Shown here piece by piece: positions 10,677 through 20,941 of a stretch of 64,000 bases of DNA; position 1 is the stretch's first letter; each line of letters begins with the position of its first letter. The DNA comes from Adiantum capillus-veneris (taxonomy: Eukaryota; Streptophyta; Polypodiopsida; Polypodiales; Pteridaceae), in contig CM043961.1 of NCBI GenBank assembly GCA_014529385.2, positions 15,976,478-16,040,477 on the forward strand. The letters are read 5' to 3'. Under the pieces are notes generated by a model. It was not told the DNA's origin, did no database searches, and saw only the letters and a program-made list of their open reading frames with translations. The position numbers were made by a program, and so were the translations under genes.

Positions 10677-10758
10677 CTTAATAACACCTTATGTTGTTGT
10701 TTTGATCTTTAGCGTTTCTAGTATTTTCACTATAGCTTGACAATTGCTAGCCTTTATC

Positions 10759-11046
10759 ATGGCTGAGTATGCCCATCACCTCCGGAGGGTGATAGAAACT
10801 CAGCTCGTTGGTTTTGTAGAGTACGTTCAAAGCATGAATGACCTCTATATAAACCTGCACCTACTCTTGGGCACTGACGACGTGAGTAGGGATGTCATAG
10901 CTGTTGTCCAAGCTATGCATGATAAAGGTGATAATCTTATTCTTCCTGTTTGGACAAGCAGTGAAGTTGAGATCACATATTGTCAAGTTTGGTTCTTTGC
11001 TCTTTGTAGGTTTGTAGTAGTATTCATTTTTCGATTTCATATTTAG
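10759..11046 (+). CDS. Small unrecognised ORF downstream of the reverse transcriptase
   Basis: A 95-codon frame from the ATG at 10759, starting 82 bp after the reverse transcriptase stop on the same strand. The first about 75 residues look like a soluble helical protein; the last 20 are hydrophobic (FFALCRFVVVFIFRF) and could be a membrane anchor or non-coding read-through. No family is recognised. It might be an accessory ORF of the retroelement, or chance. Low confidence. Confidence 0.3.
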   Translation: MAEYAHHLRRVIETQLVGFVEYVQSMNDLYINLHLLLGTDDVSRDVIAVVQAMHDKGDNLILPVWTSSEVEITYCQVWFFALCRFVVVFIFRFHI

Positions 11047-12135
11047 CTTACCTGAGGACTTAAGAATGTGTTCTGTTATAGGTTGTTGTGTGAAGTTTGA
11101 TTTCGAGGATTAAGTTTTTAAGATGTCTTATCCTTTTTTTTTTTTGCTTAAAGTTGAGTACTTGTTTTAAGCCAAGTAAGTTGCGTCAACTTATTTTACA
11201 CATACCTTTTTTGAAAACATTTTTAAGTTAATAATGTTTTGTTTCGAAGCAATCAAAGTGATTTAGTTAGTTAGTTTGTTTGTTTTTGTTTTTCTTTTCT
11301 TTTCGTGTGTCCCTTGCTTTTATAGTTTTATGAGTGCTTTATTCCCTCTTATAATTCTTGGGTTCAGACTATTCTGAACTTATGAAGGTATATAGAATGT
11401 CTAATAGCTACGCCTCAGAGAGACTTGGATCATGCCTAAACAGCCTCTTCTGCTGAGATGTTGTATTGCAGAGATTGCTTCTTGAGTGTCTTGGAGGACG
11501 GATGCATCTAGAGACTGCGATACAATGGACAAATACATTCTTAGTGGGCCGGGCCATAGTAGCATCCGTAGGTATGTACGGATCTGTATAGTAGTACGGT
11601 ACGGTCGTATGCACAGTACAATATTGTACGGCATCACTTGGACAAATTTTTTTTTTTTTGGTGGTTTGGGGGGTCAGGCGTACTGTGGACGCCAGCCATG
11701 CGATAAGCTTTAAAGTTATTGAGAGTGTGAAGGCCAGCAGATACAAAAAAAAATAATTTTTAAACGCATCGGCTGCAAAGAGCAGACTTGGGTTGTAGAG
11801 AAGTGCACAGAGGCCTGCACACACCTAGAGGAGCCAGTTTTTTCGTTCGAAGAGGTAAGCCTTGCACTTTCTTGTGTGTTCTCCACGCTCTCTATGTCTC
11901 TTTGGAGTTTTCTTGCGTTCTGGCGAGTGCCGAGTCTTGTCTCATGTGCGAGCACTTAATCTTCTGTGTACACTCTCCAAGGTTTCATCAAGCTGTGCAA
12001 GGCCAACCCAAACTGGGCTCTTCACCCAATGTCTTGAAGCTGGACCCAACCTCTTCTCTGAAAGGCACATGCACACGTGTGTGGCAATGCAAATATTGTG
12101 ACGAGCAGTACACTAGTACCATTACTCGAGTAATC
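11047..12135. other. Non-coding; possible left end of the hAT element
   Basis: Contains a T-run at 11136-11147 and, at 11565-11640, clustered GTACGG/CCGTAC-type motifs. Similar motifs recur at 15885-15965, downstream of the hAT transposase. Such subterminal repeats bind transposase in hAT elements. Another T-run is at 11648-11660. No gene is supported. Confidence 0.4.
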
Positions 12136-12793
12136 TGTCACAAGGCGGGCACCACGTGCCAATAGAAAAGAACAGACTGAACAAACTTTTAGCACTTCAA
12201 CAACAACTAAACTGTAAGAGAGAGAGACGACACGCGACACGGAGTGGCGGAATTCCACCCCAAAGAGTATTGGCCCCAAACCTTGGTGCCCCTTTCGGTG
12301 TTTCTTTATATTGCATCATCAAAGTACAAGCCGGTACTCCAGACTTTGCACCTTCTCGAGGAAGCATGCCAGAGAATGAGCCCTAGCCTCATATTTAAAG
12401 GCCCTTGGCCTGAAAAGCAATTATAGTAAAAAGCCTTTAAAACTCAGAAGTTTATGGTTCAAAAGCAAAGCCAAAAAGCTGCCAGCGCAATTTATGGAAA
12501 TCCGTACAGCCTGCCATGTCATCATGTCAGCGCAATTTCCGGAATCTGTCTGCTGCCCTTAGGGTTAGGGTTAGGGTTTCTGCAGTTTTAGGGTTAGGGT
12601 TTCCAGAATTAGGGTTTGCAGGTTTTAGGGTTAGGGTTTTCAGAATTAGGGTTTGCAGGTCTTAGGGTTAGGGTTTCCAGCATTAGGGTTTCAGCAGTTA
12701 GGGTTTCTAGCAGAAATTAGGGTTTAGGCCCCTCGGCCACATCTGTAAGTTGACTCCATTCTTTAGGCTTTGACTCGTCAGCAGTTTGTTACA
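12136..12793 (-). mobile_element. Solo LTR with 5-bp target duplication TAATC
   Basis: Reverse-complement copy of the LTR at 4392-5086. On the plus strand it begins TGTCACAAGGCGGGC and ends GCAGTTTGTTACA. It is flanked on both sides by TAATC (12131-12135 and 12794-12798), a perfect target-site duplication, and no internal element sequence remains. This is the product expected from recombination between the two LTRs of one element. Its U3 holds a telomere-like minisatellite not expanded in the other copy. It sits just upstream of the hAT coding region. Confidence 0.93.
12556..12727 (-). repeat. Telomere-like minisatellite inside the solo LTR
   Basis: About fourteen TTAGGG/AGGGTTT motifs in 170 bp, organised as about three 37-bp units (TTAGGGTTAGGGTTTCCAG then AATTAGGGTTTGCAGG). 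On the LTR sense strand these read AAACCCTAA, the plant telo-box. The sister LTR at 4392 has only one CCTAAACCCTAA at the matching place, so the array grew after the two LTR copies diverged. Confidence 0.9.
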
Positions 12794-12865
12794 TAATCAA
12801 GCATTTGGGGTTGCACGAATGAATGTGGTCCATGCGATTAAATTCCGCTGCTCTTAAGGGACCTA

Positions 12866-15522
12866 ATGATTGAGGAGTGCTGTCCTGCAATGGATGGTGC
12901 AAGTAGTGTGAAAGGTGGTTCTACTGCGCAGGATGCTCTACATGATGCTTTCATTGGTGAGGATAGCCTAGGTACTGAGGCGTTCACGCAACCCTCTAGT
13001 GCTCAGAAGAGGGCACGTGTTGGTGGTGATGAAGAGGACCTCTTGCCATGTGAGAGAGGTGCATGGGAGGCACCAAGAGACTACTTTGCCGAATCGTGTC
13101 TCAGCTTAGGCTTGGGTCAAGGAGCGTCAAAGGGTGGCAGAGATGGAGATGTGTCGCACTCTAACTGAGTGCAATATACCTTTTAATGTGCTGAGGACAA
13201 ATCAATGGAAAAGAATGGTCAAGGCAATTGCACAAGTAGGGCCTAGTGAGACTTGGGCAGGGCTTGATTACACAAAGATGAGGACCACCATGTTGGATCA
13301 GCAAAAGGCCTTGATTGACAAGGTTCTAACCCCTTTGAGAGCAGGGTGGCAGGAATGGATGGGTAGACATTCATAGGCGGCACATAATCAATATTCTTGT
13401 GTCGGCTTGTTTGGGCACCTGTTTCTTGCGTGCTGCAGATGTAGGGAGGGCAGGAGATAGGATCACATGGGAGTTCATTTTTGGGCACATTCAGACAGCT
13501 ATCAATGAGGTTGGTAAGGAGAATGTAGTGCAGGTTATGACAGACAATGCGAGCAACTGCAAGGTAATGGGTCAGATTGTTGAGACTTCATGTGCTGCCC
13601 ATTGCTTGGATTTACTCATGGAGGACATTGGGAAACTTCCTTGGGTGCAGCCTACAATTGCAGATGCTACAAAGATTACCACCTTTTTTCGCAAGAAGCA
13701 TCGGGCTCTTGCTACCTTTCGGAGCCACAATACTTTGGATATGGTGAGACCATCCAAGACCAGGTTTGCCCGCATTTACTTGGTTTTGACGAGGCTCTAC
13801 AAGGTGAGAGTTCCACTTCTATAGACTGTTGTGGATTCGAAATGGCGAGACATGCACCACTCTCAGCAGGAGCCCACATCCAAGACCAGGTTTGCCTACA
13901 TTTACTTGGTTTTGACGAGGCTCTACAAGGTGAGAGATCCACTTCTACAGACTGTTGTCGATTCGAAATGGTGAGACATGCACCACTCTCAGCCTACATT
14001 TACTTGGTTTTGACGAGGCTCTACAAGGTGAGAGATCCACTCCTACAGATTGTTGTGAATTCGAAATGGCAAGACATGAACCACTCTCAATAGGTGTCAG
14101 GAGCCCAGGAAGCATAGACAATGGTTGAGACTTTCTGGCAGGAGGTGCAGGCCCTTTTAGTGGCACTTCAACCGGTGTATGTCCTCCTCCGACTTACAGT
14201 TATGGAGGGCTCAACTTTGGGGTTAGTCTATCATCTGTTTATGCAGATGAAAGACCATGTCTCCAAATGCTCTCTTTTGACTGTTGAGCGGTAAGTACGA
14301 AGCATTTTTTGTTTCTTTGACATGTGAATCTTATTATCTTTGCGCATGTGTATTATGCAACCTAATACATGCCACGTGTGTCATAAAATTTCAGCCGATC
14401 ATACATATTGGACTTTGTAGAGAGACGGTGGACGTGTATGAGCCATCCCATTCATGTGATGGCTGCCATGCTCCATCCTCTCTACAGATGCCCAGAGCTA
14501 TGGAGTAACACTGCCTTGAGCACGCAGTCGGAGTTTGTAGGGAAGATGTTCTCAAAGGAGGACTAGCTGCAGATAGACAGAGATTCACATCGTACATGAA
14601 TGGCATTGGCCCTTCTTTTGCGAGAGCTGTTGCATCGAGGAAGGAAGCCACGAAGCTTCCTTTGACATGGTGGCACTCTTATGGGAGAGTTGGTCTTTCT
14701 TCGTGTTCTCTCTCAGGTCCATGCTTGTTCCTCAATTCTCACGGGTCTTTGATATCCATAACTATAAACATGAAGTATTAAGATCGGTCCACGCTTGCAT
14801 TGCGCTCTTGCACATGCAGGATTGCTCAACTAGAGCATGTGAGCGTAATTGGAGCTCCTACTCTTTGACACACCAAGATTTGGGATCGCCTTAGTACTTC
14901 TCAATTAAAGAAGTTGGTGTATTGTAGAGCTAACATGAGGCTCATGTGGAGTTACCATTGTTTTGGGTCACCCATGCAGGTAAAATTTTAATTTTACACA
15001 TCTCTCTTCTTTCTCATTGGCCAAGATCAATTTCAATGTTCACATCTCTAATGTGCTATGGGTTGTACCTTTAAAATTTTAATAGGTGGATCCGACGTAG
15101 CTAAAGATGGTGGATGATCCTAGCCCATAGGAGGTGGACAGATAGGTCAGAGACGATCAGATGAGATCTTGAGAGACTTACATAGAGAGCTTGAGAGTGT
15201 GGATCGTCGTGTGACTCGGTCACGTGCACGAGCTCTCAACATTCCTTTGCGCCTTGCAGGTCCAGATCCAGAGAGAGTGAGATGGGAGAGCATTCGCAGG
15301 GGGAAGCTCCCTGTTCGCAACAATCAAAGGCGTGCGAATGAAGCTATCGATCTCATTCGCACCGAGATTCCTGATCCAGATGAGGCGGCTTTACAGGAGC
15401 CTGTGCCATATGCCACTGCTGTTGAGCCAGAGTATGATGAGGAGGGCAATGTCCTTGATGATGGAGGCATGCTCTCTTCAAACGATTCATCTTCTGCATC
15501 TGATGATGCATTTGACTCTTGA
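12866..15522 (+). pseudogene. hAT transposase (DUF659 type), decayed, with two introns
   Basis: Pieces in several plus frames follow the order of a plant hAT transposase. They include CNIPFNVLRTNQWKRMV (13160s), MTDNASNCKVM and CAAHCLDLLMEDIGK (13538-13635; the RNase H-like core), RWTCMSHPIHVMAAMLHPLY (14420s) and the dimerisation signature ACERNWSSYSLTH (about 14835-14875). The acidic C-terminus stops at 15522. Two GT-AG introns are evident: removing 14291-14394 joins VERRSYILDFVERRW in frame, and removing 14980-15085 joins MQVDPT. Decay includes a Trp-to-TAG change in the conserved DGW motif near 13370, an adjacent frameshift and a triplicated segment. The enzyme would have cut and joined transposon ends; it is inactive here. 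Confidence 0.88.
13774..14090 (+). repeat. Triplicated segment within the hAT transposase
   Basis: ATTTACTTGGTTTTGACGAG and the following about 90 bp occur three times (13774, 13899, 13998), with spacings of 125 and 99 bp. The copies are highly similar, so the expansion is recent relative to the gene's decay. It interrupts the transposase core. Confidence 0.9.
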
Positions 15523-16500
15523 GGCTCCATACTTCTCAAGATGCTTCAGAGAGGATTGAGCAGGCTTTTATTGATTCTAGACTCACCATGATGGACATTG
15601 GATTTATTTTGGATGTAGTGTTTCTTGTTTTGTTTGTATGTACTTATGGCAAATGCCATGGACATGGTTGGAACTTTGTAGTTTGTTTTATCATTGATGT
15701 AGAAGATGACTTTGTTTGTCTTTTCATGTTGTGTTGTAACTTGTTTAAGTTTCTGCCTTGCTGCTCGAGTTTTCAGTTTAATTTTAAGCATTGTAAAATG
15801 TATTCATTATAAGTCTAGCAGGTCATTGGGTTAGAGGTCCATGAATAATTGAATTAATACAGGGTTGTTTACAAACGGCACGTACTGATTACGTACCTAA
15901 AAAAGTATTCGTACAAAAGTATGTCCCTTATGTTTGGATACTGTACCGTACCTGACGTACCTTTCCACCTTGCAACATACTGCCAGTGTGGCGATAGGAT
16001 AGCTCGGGAGTATCCTTACACAAATTAGAGATTGAGAGGACGAACTGCCCACATTCCCAGAGAACAGAGGCTTTGCAGAGGTTGTTCAGATGGGTGGAGG
16101 ATGAGGAGCATTACACCTAGCCTATTAGAGTATCCGGAGCCGATACACTTCTCTATTTATAGACACAGAGAGATGATGGCATTGAGCAAGTCGGAGGGAC
16201 CGGAGACAACTGGGCCGCTTTATACTCGAGATCTAGAGACATAAGAGAGATACTCCTCCAATCACTTACTGCCTCTAGTGGAGGGTGATAGTCCTAGGCT
16301 CACCTATCTCGATTCTCACCTACTTCTTCAAGATGCCATCCCATCCTCCTCTCCTACCACCCTGAGAGGAGTCAATTCACAGTAGGCAGAGACTGCCCAA
16401 GCTACGGACATAGAGACTCAGGCACAACATAAGAGAGCCAGGCAGGAGCAGGTAGAGAGGGCCTTATCAGACCTTTCGGTACCAGGTGGAGCTAGCTAGA
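15523..16500 (+). other. Downstream region: GTACG-motif cluster and remnant of an unrecognised coding frame
   Basis: 15885-15965 carries several CGTAC/GTACG motifs like those at 11565-11640 and may be the right subterminal region of the hAT element. From about 16031 to 16500 broken frames read like protein, for example RLFRWVEDEEHYT and later QHKRARQEQVERALSDLSV before TAG. I do not recognise the family. Confidence 0.35.
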
Positions 16501-16741
16501 TACATGCATCTGATGATTGTATTCCCCAAGTATATAGTTCTCATACTCCCAGATTTAAAGCTCCATCCCTCTCATCACTACCCTCCCCACCCATATTTAT
16601 ACCACCCTCATGTCCACAGCTTGAGGATTTTTTCATAGTAGCACTTATTTTCTGTACCTTTTGTCATTTTGCTGGATATCTAGAGGGAATACACATGTTT
16701 ATGGTTTTGTCTCATAGACCAATTTTGGCATCTAGAAGACA

Positions 16742-16746
<5 letters not shown>

Positions 16747-16799
<53 letters not shown>
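16747..16799 (+). repeat. (CT)n microsatellite
   Basis: About 53 bp of CT. It precedes what looks like an LTR leader of a plus-strand element interrupted by the copia element at 17177. Confidence 0.95.
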
Positions 16800-16802
<3 letters not shown>

Positions 16803-17176
16803 TCCTCTTTGCTGTGGTTTTTCTTTGGCAGCCCACCGTCGATCTCTCTATTACACTCTCAATCCGCTTCTTGCTTTGAATTTTGGTATTTCGCAAGACG
16901 AGGGATTCCTCCTTTGCCACAGGCTGCCCTATTGTTTCCTCCATGGTGTGCTGTTCTTGGGCCGTCACCTCTAAGGAACAGGGCTGTTGCCATTTGGGTG
17001 CCTGTTGGTTGTGGCTGATCCAGAGAGAGGTCCACTGCAGGTTGTTTGAGTGTGGCTGTCGGTACTTGAAAACAGAGGTGTCACTGCACTGGTTGTTGTT
17101 CCATTCACTTACTCACTTTTCTATCGCCACTCTAACATCAGAGCGATGGTGTGCTAAGTAGTGAGATTGTTGATCA
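16800..17176 (+). other. Left part of a plus-strand copia-like element split by a later insertion
   Basis: Non-coding leader-like sequence that would continue at 23311 if the 6.1-kb minus-strand element were removed. No reliable frame in this part. Confidence 0.35.
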
Positions 17177-17404
17177 TGTTGGAATTAGGGTTGCAGGAAA
17201 ACACACATAGCTTGGAGAAGACGAAGGAAGCTCAAGGCACACAACAGAGAGTATTACTTAGTGTGCAATGGAAAGATCGATAGCCCTAGAATGAATGGGT
17301 GTATATACAATGCACGAGGGAAAAAACCTCCTAGTGAGGGGAAAAAATGCCCCGGCGGTCCGAAGTGTGTTCACACACATCACTACCACATGTATATGGT
17401 AACA
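17177..17404 (-). repeat. 3' LTR of the copia element
   Basis: Nearly identical to 23085-23310. Begins TGTTGGAATTAGGG on the plus strand and ends TATGGTAACA. Similarity suggests a fairly recent insertion. Confidence 0.92.
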
Positions 17405-17479
17405 AATTCCCCCTGGAGTGATGCGGTGAACGAGAGCTAGCACATGAGTAAAGGGAAGTGCCATGCCCTGAGGACATGA

Positions 17480-18470
17480 TCAGTCCACAAAGGGGAGTAA
17501 GCCCAAAGCTTTGCGGAAAGCTTCGAACTTCTCACAAGACAATGTCTTTGTGAAAAGGTCTGCAAGGTTGTCCTGTGTTGGCACATATGCCAAGCTGATC
17601 TCTCCTGCTGAGAGCCTCTCCCTGACATAGTGGTAATGCACCTCAATGTGCTTTGTGAGAGCATGAAAAACTGGGCTCCTCGCAACTACCAACTTTGACT
17701 GTCGTTGGCAGTGTCCTGTCCAACACCCAAATCAACCATAAAGGCGTCTGAGCCATACACACTCAACCGTAGCTGTGAAGACTGCCTGTACTCAACCTCA
17801 CAACTAGAAGTGGCCACAGTAGGTTGCTTCTTGCTCAACCATGATATACATGAACTGCCAAGCATGAAACAAAAACCACTTGTGGACACTCGCGTGTCAA
17901 AACAACCAGCCCAATTTGAGTCCGAAAAAGCACGTAAGTCTGGCGGCAATGATCCCCCTTTGGGATAAAACAAGCCAAGATGTAAAGTGCCACTCAAGTA
18001 GCGGAAAATCCTCTTGATAGCTTGCCAATGCTTAGACCCTGGGCTATGAATAAATTTGTTGACCTGTGAGACTGCAAACTGAATATCCGGCCTCGTGTTG
18101 CATACATAAATGAGGCATCCAACAACAGTTTGGTAAAGAGTGACATCTGCAAGATCACCAGCATCATGAAGGCTCAATTTCAAACCTGTTTCCGTGGGAG
18201 TGGCAATAGGTTTGCAATCCTCAAGTCGAAACTTACATAACAATGTCTGACCGATGTACATCCCAACCAAAATGAGTTGCCAATGCACATAGAAAACGCA
18301 TAGTAGTCATACGACAAGTGGGAGCAAAGTCTCTTCATAATCTATGCCTTTTTGTTGTGCATAACCCTTTGCAACAAGTCGAGCCTTATAGCGATCAATC
18401 TCACCTTCCGGCTTGCGTTTCAACTTGTAAACCTACTTCGTATTAATGGCCTATTTGCGAGCAGGCAAAT
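17480..18470 (-). pseudogene. Copia reverse transcriptase/RNase H with the catalytic core deleted
   Basis: Reading on the minus strand: the start of the RT domain ([20 protein letters not shown]) runs to THFGWDVH near 18250. It then jumps directly to LLCKFRLEDCKPIATP, which in the family lies well after the YVDD active site. I infer a deletion of roughly 150 residues that removed the polymerase centre. Downstream, RNase H-side motifs are present (RPDIQFAVSQVNKF, SDSNWAGC, then a frameshift near 17690 and HIEVHYHYVRERLSAGEI...DLFTKTL). The protein cannot polymerise DNA. Confidence 0.85.
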
Positions 18471-19221
18471 CACACAAAGTCCATGTGTCATTTTCTATAA
18501 GTGCATCGTATTCTGATTGCATGGCAGCCATCCAGTTTTCTGAATTCTGTGCTTCATCAAAAGACAGAGGTTCCTCAACATTTTGTAAGCTAGACCCAAC
18601 CAAAGCATAACAATCTGATGCATAAGATGCATGGCGAGAACCTGAACGAGTACGACTAGACAAAGGTGTATTCAATTTACTGTCACGCAAAGTATGCACC
18701 AGCCATTTAGACATACCTCTAGCCTGCTCATTCTCAGCCCTTTCCTCATCAAGTACATCATGTACATCTGCATCAGTAATAGGCTGATTTGTAACATTTT
18801 CAGAAACCCCCATAGGCTATACATTTGCCTCATTGGAATTTACATTCGTACTTCCACCACTGAAAAGAGGCAACAAAGTCTTTCAAATGTCGTGTGAGCT
18901 CACATTACTGTCTCTAGTACATGACAGCAAGGGCTGAACAGAATCTTCCACAAACACAACATTCCATAAAACCAAAATACGCTTTGTTTGTGGATGATAC
19001 AACCTGTAACCTTTGCTTTCAGCACTATAACCAACAAAAATACATTTGACAGCCTTATCATCCAATTTTCTGTGCTGTGTTTGTGGCACCAAAGCATATG
19101 CCAAACAACCAAAAACACGCATGTGCTCAATAGAAGGCTTTCTATCATGCAATGCTTCATATGGAGTAATAGACTGCAAAGCGTTCGTAGGACACTTGTT
19201 TAGTACATAAGTGGCACACAT
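18471..19221 (-). pseudogene. Copia integrase C-terminal part and linker
   Basis: Minus-strand text: MCATYVLNKCPTNALQ, then PYEALHDRKPS and FGCLAYALVPQTQHRKLDDK with CIFVGYSAESKGYRLY, the typical end of the copia integrase core and its C-terminal domain. The frame continues with the RT piece after two in-frame stops (near 18885 and 18820), and the linker has a Ser/Arg-rich segment. The catalytic D,D,E residues upstream are missing because the nested element replaced them at 19226. Confidence 0.82.
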
Positions 19222-19225
19222 GATG

Positions 19226-20441
19226 TGTTAGGTGCAGTGGAATGAATGTTTGCGCTTTGCTCAAGATGAGTGCTCTGAACTGTGCTCAAGGTTCCTTTTG
19301 TTCTTATGGAAGGTAGAGCCTTCCGTTCTTAGTGAGAGAATGCTATGATCACAAACAAAGTGAATGGACACTGTGTGTGCATGTGTATGAGACTGAGAGA
19401 TAGAGAGAGAAGAGAAATACGACACCATAGACGTTGTAAAACCCTCCTCCGAAGGCCCCACTCTCGTCGGCAAGAGTGGTCTACTTATGATTGCACAATC
19501 TGGTACAAATGGAATGCATGGGACTGATGCAAGTCTAGGCTATGTTGACGATGACGACGAAGTCGACCTAAGGGCTGAAATCTGCAATCTTTCTACTGCT
19601 GTCCAATAACGCTATGGGCTGAAATCTGCGACTAGTCCAAAAACGCTGATTTTAGGGGCTGTTTCTGTGGGTCTTTGTCGCTGAAAATCTGCAGGTTTAG
19701 GGTTGAAAACTGATGATCTTCAAGGCTGAAAACTGAGGTCTTTCTGGGGCTGAATCTACTACCTTTTTAGGGCTGGTTCTTGTTGGTCTTTAGGGCTGTA
19801 AATCACTGCATGTGCCGGATCTGCAAGGCTGAGGCTGAAACCAAAAACGCTAGGGATGCTGTGTTCCAAAAACGCTAGCTGTAGAAACTTCTGCCGCGGT
19901 GGTTGTTGATGCAAAACGCTAGTGCTGAGGTCTTCTTGGCGATGGGACTGCTGAGGAAAACGCCAATCTGATGTTTATGAAAAACGCTAGGACAATGGGG
20001 GATCTTACTTGAGGGAATTGCCCCCAAGGAGTTCTTGCTTGAGAAGTTGCCTGTTGAGCGGTGAAGCTCCTGTTGCCTCTTCTGCAAAATAGTGCTAGCT
20101 CTAGTTTGCTTATATATTTTCTTACCCAAATTGCCCTACCTACTTTTGTTGGCAAGTCACTTAAATTAATAAGTGAAAAATATCAAAAATAGGGAAAATA
20201 GGCTAAAATCACTGGAAAATTCCCCTGATGGAATCTGATGGATTCTGATGATCATGCTGACAATCATGCTGTGTGCAACCAGAGGATATGCATCTACACT
20301 AAGTGACTGGGCATGCACGGTCTACGAATAGACTCACAAAAGTGCCAGATCACTTCTAAATCTAGACTGACTGGACTGATTGAACCCTGATCATGCTGTA
20401 GCTTGTCCACGGGCACATAGGGTTGGATGTGTCACGTGACA
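19226..20441 (-). repeat. 3' LTR of the nested element (1216 bp)
   Basis: Full-length LTR. The interior has many irregular repeats of GGCTGAAATCTGC and AAAACGCTAG (19570-20000). The right LTR shares 19226-19364 and about 20212-20355 but lacks the roughly 850 bp between and the last 86 bp. A third partial copy is at 28078-28315. Confidence 0.85.
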
Positions 20442-20451
20442 TCCCTCCTTT

Positions 20452-20937
20452 TCAAAGTGAGGTACTGGTACCGAACTGTATGGCGTCGAGGGAGATCACC
20501 ACTAGCATCCGGAATCCTGGAAGGGACTCTTCGCTGGCCCACTCTGATGTGTGGGTCGTGCGGTACTTGAACTTCATAAAGGTCTTCAAGGCTTGCTTCT
20601 TTGGGCTGCGCGGAAAGCGACACAAAGTTTTCCGAGTCTCCTTCAATGCTTCAACTTTGTTGAGAGTCATGTTTCTTTCTTCTTCAAGAATCTCCATGGC
20701 TGAAAATTCCTGAAACCACTTCCAACACAAAACCATGAACATACCTATTCCATGTAAAGTGAGTGGAAAAAATCTTGTCATCCTAATAGACTGTACATGC
20801 AATGTAGATGAACAAAGAGACGGAGTGCCAATCTGTTCACCACACACATGCAAACAATGAGATCGAATCTTTCTCTTATGATCTAAAGCAATCAACTGTG
20901 GCAATTCACAACGGAAATTCCCATGCTTCGTGCTCAT
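20452..20937 (-). CDS. Unrecognised ORF, 161 codons, in the nested element
   Basis: Opens with an ATG at 20937 and ends just before the polypurine tract. The middle (MEILEEERNMTLNKVEALKE) looks like a coiled coil; the remainder is basic. No domain is recognised. Position after the gag-like ORF and before the 3' LTR suggests the end of the element's former coding region, in another frame. Could be a decayed piece of a longer protein. Confidence 0.35.
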   Translation of the reverse strand: MSTKHGNFRCELPQLIALDHKRKIRSHCLHVCGEQIGTPSLCSSTLHVQSIRMTRFFPLTLHGIGMFMVLCWKWFQEFSAMEILEEERNMTLNKVEALKETRKTLCRFPRSPKKQALKTFMKFKYRTTHTSEWASEESLPGFRMLVVISLDAIQFGTSTSL

Positions 20938-20941
20938 ATTT

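Noticed and set aside
12556..12727. True telomere or chromosome end
   Set aside because: The motif array is short, degenerate, in 37-bp units, and lies inside an LTR with TAATC duplications.
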